A stretch of 5,831 bases of DNA from the NCBI GenBank assembly GCA_016783865.1, contig JADHVS010000266.1:1-5831 (forward strand). The letters are read 5' to 3'. Source of the DNA: Bacteroidales bacterium (GTDB lineage Bacteria > Bacteroidota > Bacteroidia > Bacteroidales > SM23-62). Positions 1-5,330 of this stretch are shown here, piece by piece. Position numbers and translations under genes: made by a program. The notes below the pieces were generated by a model, which worked only from the letters and a program-made list of their open reading frames with translations, was not told where the DNA came from and made no database searches. Every line of letters begins with the position of its first letter. The first letter of the stretch is position 1.

Positions 1-641
1 CTACCCTTAATCTTGAGGAATTGCTCTATGCTGCCAACCTTTTCAAGGAACTCGATACCAAACTCGCCTGTTATAAGCAAGCAGTTGAAATTGCTCCGAA
101 ATGCTTTAGGGCACATAACAATCTTGCATGTGTTCTGATTATGCAGGGTGATCTTTCTGGTGCTAAGAAATCATTAGAGACTGCCCAGGAGCTAAAGGAT
201 AACAACATTATAAAAAACAACCTCGGTGTGATTGCAATGCTTGAAAAGGATTTTGAGAAAGCTGAAGAACTATTTACTTCAGCCATGGGAGCCGGTGAGG
301 AAGTTAATTATAACCTCGGTATCATTAAGATCATTGAAGGTGATTATGAAGCTGCTCAAAACTTTTATGGTGGAACTGTCAGCGTTAATTCAGCCCTCAC
401 TAAAGTGTTGCTTGGCTCATACGGACAGGCTATCGAAGTCATTGATAAAATTGAAGAGCCTGCAGGTAGAGCTTTTTACGTGAAGGCTGTTGCCGGTGCC
501 AGGGATGGTAATCCTGAAATAGTATTCAATGCACTGAGAACTGCCGTTGCCAAGGAACCTAAGCTCAAGGCACGTGCCGCAAAGGATCTGGAATTCAGAG
601 AGTTCTTTGAAGATGCTGCTTTTAAAGAGATCGTTAAGTAA
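1..641 (+). CDS. TPR-repeat protein, C-terminal part (5' end outside window)
   Basis: The reading frame is open from base 3 to a TAA stop and continues left of the window, so the TTG at 21 is not the start; about 212 residues are visible. The sequence is a run of helical pairs of tetratricopeptide type: AHNNLACVLIMQGDLSGAKK, then NNLGVIAMLEKDFEKAEELF, then YNLGIIKIIEGDYEAAQNFY, each with the alternating small/large pattern and a G-D/F turn typical of TPRs. Two more degenerate units follow, and the protein ends in a conserved-looking tail (KDLEFREFFEDAAFKEIVK). From memory, this tail resembles the C-terminus of long Bacteroidales TPR proteins thought to be envelope-associated, but no signal peptide or lipoprotein box can be seen because the N-terminus is missing. 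TPRs mediate protein-protein contacts; partner and exact role are unknown. A strong terminator 22 bases after the stop shows that the transcription unit ends here. Confidence 0.85.
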   Translation, partial: TLNLEELLYAANLFKELDTKLACYKQAVEIAPKCFRAHNNLACVLIMQGDLSGAKKSLETAQELKDNNIIKNNLGVIAMLEKDFEKAEELFTSAMGAGEEVNYNLGIIKIIEGDYEAAQNFYGGTVSVNSALTKVLLGSYGQAIEVIDKIEEPAGRAFYVKAVAGARDGNPEIVFNALRTAVAKEPKLKARAAKDLEFREFFEDAAFKEIVK

Positions 642-663
642 TTACTTGGGATATATATCAGCC

Positions 664-698
664 AAAGCGGGCCGTTGAAAAGCGGTCCGCTTTTTTTT
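664..698 (+). terminator. Rho-independent terminator of the TPR gene
   Basis: An 11-bp stem pairs 664-674 with 683-693 (left arm AAAGCGGGCCG, right arm CGGTCCGCTTT, one G-U wobble) around an 8-base loop, and runs directly into eight T (691-698). The stem is GC-rich in an otherwise AT-rich gap and starts 22 bases after the TPR stop codon, so it fits a classic intrinsic terminator reading on the plus strand. Confidence 0.9.
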
Positions 699-701
699 AA
701 T

Positions 702-767
702 TCATCCTGAACTTGATTCAGGATCTTTTAAAAGATTAAGGGAGATTCTGAAACTAGTTCAGAATGA
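702..767. repeat. REP-like nested palindromic element
   Basis: Two small hairpins lie in tandem: ATCCTGAA/TTCAGGAT (704-711 with 717-724, 5-base loop) and ATTCTGAA/TTCAGAAT (745-752 with 758-765, 5-base loop). The two 25-base blocks 702-726 and 743-767 are also inverted copies of each other (21 of 25 positions agree), so the whole 66 bases can fold as one large cruciform or as two separate hairpins. This architecture matches the REP/BIME class of intergenic palindromes; sequences of the form TTCAGAATGA are, from memory, widespread in Bacteroidetes intergenic regions. The right block overlaps the end of the neighbouring methyltransferase gene and contributes its stop codon. No transposase or target duplication is visible. 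Confidence 0.75.
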
Positions 768-1310
768 CCTGGAATCAGTAAGTTTTTGAAATTGCTGAAA
801 TACATGCCATAAGACAATTCCAACACTTACCGATATATTGAGGGAATGCTTGGTCCCGAATTGCGGTATATCAACGCTAACATCTGCCAGGTTCACTATA
901 TCCTGGTCAACCCCCCTGACTTCATGTCCAAATACAAATGCATACTTCCGGTCAGGTTCGATAAAGAATTCATGTAATGGTATGCTTTCTTCGGTTTGTT
1001 CAATGGCAACTATGCAGTGATTTTTTTGCTTCAGCTCATCCATTGCAAGGGCCGTTTGTTTCAGGTATTTCCAATCGACAGAATCTGTGGCACCCAGTGC
1101 AGTTTTATGAATATCCTTGTGGGGAGGAGTGGCAGTAATTCCACATAAATATATCTGATCTATAAGGAAGGCATCTGCTGTCCTGAAAACCGATCCGATA
1201 TTATTCAGGCTCCTGACATTGTCAAGCACAATTGAAAAAGGCGACTTGCCTGCCTTCTTAAAATCCTCCACGCTTAACCTGTTCAGTTCACTGTTTTTCA
1301 GCTTCCTCAT
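759..1310 (-). CDS. TrmH/SpoU-family (SPOUT) RNA 2'-O-methyltransferase
   Basis: The 183-residue product shows all three SPOUT methylase motifs. Motif 1 is LNNIGSVFRTADAF (about residues 35-48, with N37, G39 and R43), motif 2 is VFGHEVRGV (126-134) and motif 3 is IPQFGTKHSLNISVSVG (148-164). Such enzymes transfer a methyl group from S-adenosylmethionine to a ribose 2'-OH of tRNA or rRNA, binding SAM in a deep trefoil knot formed by motifs 2 and 3; they work as cytoplasmic dimers. The target RNA cannot be read from the sequence. The start is placed at the second of two adjacent ATG codons (1308-1310, MRKLKNSEL), because Bacteroidetes homologues begin this way; ATG at 1313 is nearly equivalent. 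The frame runs on to an ATG at 1412, but that would add 34 non-conserved residues and overlap sucC. Motif 2 has His129 where Asn is common. The last codons (S, F, stop) lie inside a REP-like repeat. Confidence 0.92.
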   Translation of the reverse strand: MRKLKNSELNRLSVEDFKKAGKSPFSIVLDNVRSLNNIGSVFRTADAFLIDQIYLCGITATPPHKDIHKTALGATDSVDWKYLKQTALAMDELKQKNHCIVAIEQTEESIPLHEFFIEPDRKYAFVFGHEVRGVDQDIVNLADVSVDIPQFGTKHSLNISVSVGIVLWHVFQQFQKLTDSRSF

Positions 1311-1339
1311 CATTTCAATTTCATCAATAGGATTAAAGA

Positions 1340-1371
1340 TTGCTGAAGTTAAAAAAAAATAGATAATTTCG
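1340..1371 (+). promoter_or_regulatory. Possible sucC promoter (Bacteroidetes type)
   Basis: In the 90-base divergent gap, TTG at 1340-1342 is followed 21 bases later by TAATTTCG at 1364-1371. This is one mismatch from the Bacteroidetes -7 element TAnnTTTG, and the spacing falls in the range reported for Flavobacterium promoters. Transcription would start around 1378, leaving a leader of some 20 bases before the sucC ATG. It is a weak match in AT-rich DNA and is only a candidate; a divergent promoter for the methyltransferase must lie in the same gap. Confidence 0.3.
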
Positions 1372-1400
1372 GTATTTACAAAATCTCTAATTTCAATCCC

Positions 1401-2588
1401 ATGAATATTCATGAATACCAGTCAAAAAGCATACTGAAACAGTTTGGAGTACCCGTCCCGGAAAGTACAGTAGTGACTGCTCCGGATGAGGCAGTTAATG
1501 CCGCACGTCAGATCCAGGAATCTACCGGCACCAATACCTGGGCGGTGAAAGCTCAGATCCATGCCGGGGGAAGGGGAAAAGGCGGTGGTGTGAAGATTGC
1601 CAAATCTTACGATGATGTAAAGAAGTTTGCCGGTGAAATCATTGGCATGAACCTGGTTACCCATCAAACAGGTCCGGAAGGCAAAAAGGTCAACAAGTTA
1701 CTGATTGAGCAGGGTATATATTATCCTGGTCCCGATGAAATCAAAGAATATTATATCAGTGTTTTGCTGAACCGGTCTACCGGTCGGAATATCATCATGT
1801 ACTCTACTGAGGGAGGTATGGATATTGAGGCAGTGGCTGAAAAAACTCCGCATCTTATTTTTCGGGAAGAGATTGATCCGGCCGTTGGAATGCAACCCTT
1901 TCAGGCGCGGAACATTGCATTTAACCTGAAATTGTCGGGTGATGCCTTCAAGCGAATGACAAAATTTGTGATGGCCCTTTACAACGCATACCTCGGTTCG
2001 GATGCTTCTTTGATTGAGATAAATCCTGTTATTAAAACCTCTGATAACCAGGTTCTTGCTGCTGATGCTAAAATCACACTGGATGATAATGGATTGTTCC
2101 GGCATCCCGATTATTCAGAAATGCGTGATATTACCGAGGAAGATCCTGCGGAAGTAGAAGCAGGAAAATATCATCTGAATTTTGTTAAACTGGATGGCAA
2201 TGTAGGATGTATGGTGAATGGGGCAGGACTGGCCATGGCTACCATGGACATTATTAAATTATCGCAAGGTGAACCGGCCAATTTTCTTGATGTGGGCGGT
2301 ACAGCCAATGCAGAAACTGTGGAGGCAGGATTCCGGATCATCCTTAAGGATCCCAATGTAAAGGCCATACTGATCAATATTTTCGGAGGAATTGTCAGGT
2401 GCGACCGGGTAGCACAGGGTGTGGTTGATGCTTATAAATCTATTGGTGATATCAAGATCCCGGTTATTGTCAGGCTCCAGGGAACCAATGCAGAAGAAGC
2501 GAAACAGCTGATTGATGAATCAGGATTGCAGGTCTCGTCTGCAATAACCCTGAAAGAAGCTGCCGATTTGGTGAGGCAAGCGGTCTAG
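1401..2588 (+). CDS. sucC: Succinate-CoA ligase (ADP-forming) subunit beta
   Basis: The beta subunit of succinyl-CoA synthetase pairs with SucD to interconvert succinyl-CoA plus ADP/phosphate and succinate plus ATP plus CoA, the substrate-level phosphorylation step of the TCA cycle, in the cytoplasm. At 395 residues it is close to the E. coli length (388). The N-terminus MNIHEYQSK is the family hallmark and fixes the start. An ATP-grasp domain (about 1-240) carries the nucleotide loop [19 protein letters not shown] (49-67), the STEGGMDIE segment, and metal-ligand candidates N208 (in EINP) and D222 (in ADAK), spaced as N199 and D213 are in E. coli. The C-terminal CoA-ligase domain holds [11 protein letters not shown] (266-276), NFLDVGG (294-300) and the IFGGIVRCD signature (327-335). 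sucD does not follow: downstream lie a repeat array and a convergent gene, so the partner must be encoded elsewhere. The gene is intact, with no Shine-Dalgarno sequence, as is usual in this phylum. Confidence 0.98.
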   Translation: MNIHEYQSKSILKQFGVPVPESTVVTAPDEAVNAARQIQESTGTNTWAVKAQIHAGGRGKGGGVKIAKSYDDVKKFAGEIIGMNLVTHQTGPEGKKVNKLLIEQGIYYPGPDEIKEYYISVLLNRSTGRNIIMYSTEGGMDIEAVAEKTPHLIFREEIDPAVGMQPFQARNIAFNLKLSGDAFKRMTKFVMALYNAYLGSDASLIEINPVIKTSDNQVLAADAKITLDDNGLFRHPDYSEMRDITEEDPAEVEAGKYHLNFVKLDGNVGCMVNGAGLAMATMDIIKLSQGEPANFLDVGGTANAETVEAGFRIILKDPNVKAILINIFGGIVRCDRVAQGVVDAYKSIGDIKIPVIVRLQGTNAEEAKQLIDESGLQVSSAITLKEAADLVRQAV

Positions 2589-2591
2589 GAA

Positions 2592-2694
2592 GAGTCTACG
2601 AGTCTCAAGTCTGCAAGTCGCCACACCCTCACCACACTCTCACTCACACCCTCGACTCACGACTCACGACTCACGATTCACGACTCACCACTCA
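2592..2694. repeat. Heptamer-period repeat array between convergent genes
   Basis: Six direct copies of a 7-base unit run from 2653 to 2694: CGACTCA three times, CGATTCA, CGACTCA, CCACTCA. Before them, 2593-2619 carries four AGTC-centred units at spacings of 8, 7 and 8 bases (AGTCTACG, AGTCTCA, AGTCTGCA, AGTCG), which are complementary in orientation to the GACTC of the right array. The two arrays flank a 33-base stretch without any G (2621-2653) that contains CACACCCTC twice (2622-2630, 2645-2653). The transcript could form slipped hairpins between the two arrays. The array fills almost the whole gap between sucC and the oppositely oriented CDGSH gene. There is no coding frame of note and no unit-spacer structure. 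Confidence 0.8.
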
Positions 2695-2716
2695 CTGAAC
2701 GACGTTAGTCGTTTAG
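2695..2716 (+). repeat. Small hairpin over the CDGSH stop codon
   Basis: CTGAACGAC (2695-2703) pairs with GTCGTTTAG (2708-2716) over a GTTA loop, giving nine pairs including one G-U wobble in the plus-strand RNA; in the minus-strand RNA that pair becomes an A-C mismatch. The loop contains the stop codon of the convergent gene. It may protect or end the sucC transcript, but no T-run follows, so it is not a standard intrinsic terminator. Confidence 0.35.
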
Positions 2717-2899
2717 CCCCACTCTGCTATGTGAACCATCACAAAAAGGCTTATTCTTTGATCCTCCGCAACGGCATAAAAAAGCCTTGTCCCGGGTTTC
2801 AACCGGCACTCCGCCAGGACCTTTTAAAACAAAATTTCCACTTACCTGTAATGGGCCGTTTTTTATTACCCTGAATTCGGCCTTATCTGAATTTTCCAT
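2705..2899 (-). CDS. Small CDGSH iron-sulfur domain protein (downstream copy)
   Basis: This 64-residue protein consists of one CDGSH (mitoNEET-type) domain. The cluster motif CRCGGSKNKPFCDGSH spans residues 42-57, giving Cys42, Cys44, Cys53 and His57 as the 3-Cys/1-His ligands of a redox-active [2Fe-2S] cluster. The preceding FRVIKNGPLQVSGNF (9-23) is the short beta segment common to this family. There is no signal peptide or membrane anchor, so a cytoplasmic location is expected. The start is the ATG at 2897-2899, nine bases after the stop of the upstream CDGSH gene, so the two are surely cotranscribed. Single-domain bacterial CDGSH proteins are of poorly defined function; electron transfer, cluster donation and redox sensing have all been proposed for the family. 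Nothing here identifies a partner. Confidence 0.93.
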   Translation of the reverse strand: MENSDKAEFRVIKNGPLQVSGNFVLKGPGGVPVETRDKAFLCRCGGSKNKPFCDGSHSRVGLND

Positions 2900-2908
2900 T
2901 TTTTTTGA

Positions 2909-3199
2909 TTAATCGCACTGGTCACTAAAACTGATTTTCCTGTGAGTCCCATCACAGAAAGGCATGCTGTTCGATTGTCCGCACCTGCAGAATGAGGTAA
3001 TAGCCATTTTCTTCAGCTCATTCCCTTCGCTATCGAATATTGTGAAATCTCCTTCAACAACATACGGCCCGTCTTTCATCATCCTTATCTCGGTTGGTTT
3101 AGCATCCGTTTGAGATTTTGTTTTTTCATCATAAACCTCATTCGCTCCTGCACCTGGCTTCACCGATTTTCTATCCGGATCATTCCAGTCGAAGGTCAA
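2909..3199 (-). CDS. Small CDGSH iron-sulfur domain protein with N-terminal extension (upstream copy)
   Basis: The C-terminal 60 residues form a second CDGSH domain: IRMMKDGPYVVEGDF (38-52), then the cluster motif CRCGQSNSMPFCDGTH (71-86), with ligands Cys71, Cys73, Cys82 and His86 for a [2Fe-2S] cluster. It aligns well with the adjacent 64-residue protein (R-x-x-K-x-G-P-x-x-V-x-G-x-F, then CRCG), so the pair probably arose by duplication. The start is uncertain. The frame has no ATG before residues 40-41; the TTG at 3197-3199 gives 96 residues, while ATG at 3082 would give 57 but remove the first conserved beta strand that the sister protein has. The extra 37 residues (FDWNDPDRKSVKPGAGANEV onwards) are polar and probably disordered. 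It is the first gene of a two-gene unit, with DUF4294 transcribed divergently from the same gap. Confidence 0.87.
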   Translation of the reverse strand: MTFDWNDPDRKSVKPGAGANEVYDEKTKSQTDAKPTEIRMMKDGPYVVEGDFTIFDSEGNELKKMAITSFCRCGQSNSMPFCDGTHRKISFSDQCD

Positions 3200-3256
3200 T
3201 GCCCTGGTTGGAAAATTTTTTTTCGATTTCTTATGCTGGCATTTGACGTTCTGATG

Positions 3257-3264
3257 TAAATTTG
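3257..3264 (+). promoter_or_regulatory. Bacteroidetes -7 promoter element for the DUF4294 gene
   Basis: TAAATTTG is an exact match to the Bacteroidetes primary sigma factor -7 consensus TAnnTTTG. It lies 44 bases before the ATG at 3309, giving a predicted leader of roughly 35-40 bases. A matching -33 TTTG is not found at the expected distance; TTATG at 3231-3235 is the nearest resemblance. The call therefore rests on one element. Confidence 0.45.
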
Positions 3265-3308
3265 TAATTGTATTGGCACAGTAATTGGAAGGTTATAGAA
3301 AAAATGTT

Positions 3309-3908
3309 ATGAATTTCAGATTCATCATCATACTAGCATTCATGCTTATACCCATGAATGGATTTACTCAGGATACGATCCTGACAACCGGCGATATTTA
3401 TGTTGCCAGGGGGATCATAACGGAAGGCGATACCCTCTGGGTCTCAGAGATTGATGAGGTTTATGTTTTTCCGCAAAAGGAGTTTAGGAACCTCTGGCAG
3501 AAAAGAAAATACACAAGATTGGTTCACAATGTCAAGAAGGCATATCCCTGGGCCAAACTTGCAGGAGATAAACTGGAGGAAGTGAATATACGTATGCTTA
3601 CCCTGGAGACGGAAAATGAGCGCAAGGATTATATTAAGGTGGTGGAAGAAGAATTACTTGGCCAGTATACTGAAGATCTTAAGAAACTGACGGTCACCCA
3701 GGGAAAGATCCTGATCAAACTTGTATACCGTGAAACAGGTGACACCTCATATGACCTGGTGGCCGAATTAAGAGGAAGGGTATCTGCCTTCTTCTGGCAG
3801 GCCCTGGCCAGGTTGTTTGGCTCCAACCTTAAAATGGGTTATGATCCTTATGGTGAAGACCGTCAGATTGAGGAAATCGTGGTCTTGATTGAAAATGGCC
3901 AGATCTGA
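3309..3908 (+). CDS. DUF4294 family exported protein, function unknown
   Basis: This 199-residue protein has an N-terminal signal sequence (MNFRFIIILAFMLIPMNGFTQ, 1-21), one basic residue followed by a hydrophobic core, with probable cleavage near Gln21, so it is likely periplasmic. The mature part matches my memory of DUF4294, a Bacteroidetes family: KYTRLVHNVKKAYPWAKLAG (67-86), LKKLTVTQGKILIKLVYRET (124-143) and FFWQALARLFGSNLK (161-175) followed by YDPYGED (178-184). The central part (about 87-127) is charged and helical. No catalytic motif is recognisable and no function is known to me. The ATG at 3309 is preferred over an in-frame TTG at 3285, which would put charged residues in front of the signal peptide. 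An out-of-frame two-codon ORF (ATG TTA TGA, 3304-3312) overlaps this ATG. The gene is monocistronic and faces elbB tail to tail. Confidence 0.9.
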   Translation: MNFRFIIILAFMLIPMNGFTQDTILTTGDIYVARGIITEGDTLWVSEIDEVYVFPQKEFRNLWQKRKYTRLVHNVKKAYPWAKLAGDKLEEVNIRMLTLETENERKDYIKVVEEELLGQYTEDLKKLTVTQGKILIKLVYRETGDTSYDLVAELRGRVSAFFWQALARLFGSNLKMGYDPYGEDRQIEEIVVLIENGQI

Positions 3909-3926
3909 CAGTCCTGCCTGGAAGCC

Positions 3927-3947
3927 ATTCCAAATTCGTTTTGGAAT
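3927..3947. terminator. Possible bidirectional hairpin between convergent genes
   Basis: ATTCCAAA (3927-3934) and TTTGGAAT (3940-3947) form a perfect 8-bp stem over a 5-base loop, centrally placed in the 46-base gap between the stop of the DUF4294 gene and the stop of elbB. The symmetric position fits a shared transcript end for both genes, but the stem is AT-rich and has no T-run on either side, so termination activity is uncertain. Confidence 0.4.
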
Positions 3948-3954
3948 CTCCGAA

Positions 3955-4608
3955 CTACAACATCTCCAATAGTGCTTTAACAACCTTCTCTGCACCATCC
4001 CCGATCTGGACAATATTGGCATCCAGCATATAACAGGGAGTGGTGACTAACTTATACTTCTCATCGATGACGATCTCACCATGACCGGTGTTTTTATGCT
4101 TCGCCCCGAGTTGTTGAATGGCATCTGCCGTTCCCGGATCCTGTCCTATGGTGATTTCCACATCACCAAAAACTTTGGCCAGTATCACCGGAGAGATACA
4201 TAACGCCCCGATCGGTTTCCCTGCGGCTGCCATATCTTTCAATGCTTTTTCAACATCAGCATTAACCGTTAGTTGAGGGCCTTCAAAAGCAAAGGAAGAA
4301 AGGTTTTTGGCAGCACCGAACCCGCCAGGAAAGATCAGTACATCAAAGTCTCCTGCATTAAATTCCGATAAGGGCTTTATTTTGCCACGCGCAATCCGGG
4401 CCGATTCCACCAATACATTCCTGGTTTCATTCATCTCATCACCGGTTATGTGATTGATTACATGATACTGAGGGATATCTGGCGCAAAAATCTCATAATC
4501 AGCACCGTGCTTTTTGATAAAATAGAGGGTTAACGTGGCCTCATGGATCTCGGCGCCATCGAAGACTCCATTGCCTGATAGAACTACTGCAAATTTCTTA
4601 GGATTCAT
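3955..4608 (-). CDS. elbB: ElbB family protein (DJ-1/PfpI superfamily, glyoxalase-like)
   Basis: The 217-residue length equals that of E. coli ElbB as I recall it. Visible family features are the N-terminal VVLSGNGVFDGAEIHEA (8-24) with the conserved acidic residue E20, IFPGGFGAAKNL (92-103), and the nucleophile-elbow segment GALCISP (134-140) with Cys137 as the expected reactive cysteine of the class I glutamine amidotransferase-like fold. ElbB proteins were named for enhanced lycopene biosynthesis and for cross-reaction with sigma-factor antibodies (SCRP-27A); the E. coli protein has been reported to have weak glyoxalase activity, turning glyoxal to glycolate without a cofactor. Physiological substrate and role remain open. 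There is no signal peptide, so it is cytoplasmic. The start ATG (4606-4608) is fixed by MNPKKFAVVLSGNG. It forms a single-gene unit divergent from thpR, with a repeat-filled gap upstream. Confidence 0.95.
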   Translation of the reverse strand: MNPKKFAVVLSGNGVFDGAEIHEATLTLYFIKKHGADYEIFAPDIPQYHVINHITGDEMNETRNVLVESARIARGKIKPLSEFNAGDFDVLIFPGGFGAAKNLSSFAFEGPQLTVNADVEKALKDMAAAGKPIGALCISPVILAKVFGDVEITIGQDPGTADAIQQLGAKHKNTGHGEIVIDEKYKLVTTPCYMLDANIVQIGDGAEKVVKALLEML

Positions 4609-4619
4609 ATTTATTTAGT

Positions 4620-4714
4620 GTTACAGGTTACACGTCACAGGTTGCAGGTTTGCACGAGTTAAGTAACTTGCAACTTTTAACCCTGCCTGCAGGCAGGCTG
4701 CAACTTGAAACTTA
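4620..4714. repeat. Second heptamer-period repeat region, in the elbB-thpR gap
   Basis: Four tandem 7-base units run from 4620 to 4647: GTTACAG, GTTACAC, GTCACAG, GTTGCAG. Units in the opposite sense follow with the same period: TAACTTG (4664-4670), CAACTTT (4671-4677), TAACCCT (4678-4684), and after a palindrome CAACTTG (4701-4707) and AAACTTA (4708-4714). The consensus of the second set (roughly TGyAACy) is the complement of the first, so the region can pair with itself. It fills most of the 145-base gap between the divergent genes elbB and thpR, leaving only about 11 and 39 bases next to the two start codons, so their promoters must lie within or very close to it. Confidence 0.7.
4682..4697. 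repeat. 16-bp perfect palindrome in the elbB-thpR gap
   Basis: CCTGCCTGCAGGCAGG is a perfect 16-base palindrome with no loop, markedly GC-rich (12 of 16) in an AT-rich intergenic region. It interrupts the second heptamer array. Its symmetry would suit a dimeric DNA-binding protein, but equally a mobile repeat core or a cruciform; no regulator can be assigned. Confidence 0.75.
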
Positions 4715-4753
4715 TTAACAAATTTATTCAATTTTTATCTCAAGTACTAATCT

Positions 4754-5329
4754 ATGAAACGAACCTTTATCGCGATCAAAATATTACCCAGGGAAAGTAT
4801 GGTGGAGATATTTAATCATTTCAGGGAGGATTTATCCCGCGAAAAGATAAAATGGGTGGATCCGGAATCAATGCATATTACCCTCTGTTTCCTTGGAGAT
4901 ACAAATGAAGATAAGATCCCGGGTCTGAAAGATGAAATTGAAAAAGCCGTAAGTTTTTTTCCTCCTCTGAAACTTACCTTTCATGGTTGTGGGATATTCA
5001 GGAATTTCAGGGATCCAAGGGTGATTTGGTTCGGATTGGAAAAAAATGAGTTGCTGAAAGATCTGAAAAAATCTTTGGACAATACCATTGAACCTTTTGG
5101 ATTTATTCCGGATAAAAGAGAATTCAGGCCTCACCTGACCATGGCAAGGATAAAATGGATACGGGATATTTCAGTTCTGGAGGATCTTATCGATGCATAC
5201 AAGGACGAACCTGTACTGGTATCAGAAATCAGTGAAGTTATATTTTATGAAAGCATCCTTAAACCGGATGGACCCGTATATATTCCGTTGTTGAAAGCTA
5301 CATTGGAGGGATTAGCTCTGAAGATGTAG
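4754..5329 (+). CDS. thpR: RNA 2',3'-cyclic phosphodiesterase (LigT/2H superfamily)
   Basis: The 191-residue protein shows the two HxT motifs that define the 2H phosphoesterases: H41-I-T43 (in SMHITLCFLGDT, 39-50) and H127-L-T129 (in RPHLTMARIK). These two histidines and their threonines form the symmetric active site that opens 2',3'-cyclic phosphate ends on RNA to a 2'-phosphate; the E. coli homologue was first described as a 2'-5' RNA ligase (LigT). Other typical features are the RTFIAI start and the FGLEKNELLKDLKKSLD segment between the lobes. It is cytoplasmic and of normal length. The ATG at 4754 gives the conserved MKRTFIAIK beginning; no Shine-Dalgarno sequence precedes it. It is a monocistronic unit whose stop lies one base from the stop of the convergent sugar transferase gene. 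Confidence 0.95.
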   Translation: MKRTFIAIKILPRESMVEIFNHFREDLSREKIKWVDPESMHITLCFLGDTNEDKIPGLKDEIEKAVSFFPPLKLTFHGCGIFRNFRDPRVIWFGLEKNELLKDLKKSLDNTIEPFGFIPDKREFRPHLTMARIKWIRDISVLEDLIDAYKDEPVLVSEISEVIFYESILKPDGPVYIPLLKATLEGLALKM

Positions 5330-5330
5330 G

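Noticed and set aside
1311..1412. N-terminal extension of the methyltransferase to the ATG at 1412
   Set aside because: The 34 added residues include a non-conserved hydrophobic stretch, overlap the sucC start, and arise from the palindromic ATG; family members begin at MRKLKN.
1698..2105. Antisense open frame of about 135 codons within sucC
   Set aside because: It lies fully opposite a highly conserved coding region, has no recognisable domain, and its composition mirrors the sucC codons.
2592..2694. CRISPR array
   Set aside because: The units are only 7 bases, directly abutting, with no spacers, no leader and no cas genes nearby.
1401..3199. A functional system linking sucC with the CDGSH pair
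   Set aside because: The genes converge, share no promoter, and are separated by a repeat array; adjacency alone does not support a joint function.
3768..4022. Minus-strand open frame spanning the DUF4294-elbB junction
   Set aside because: It overlaps two well-supported genes and the gap between them, with no protein features.
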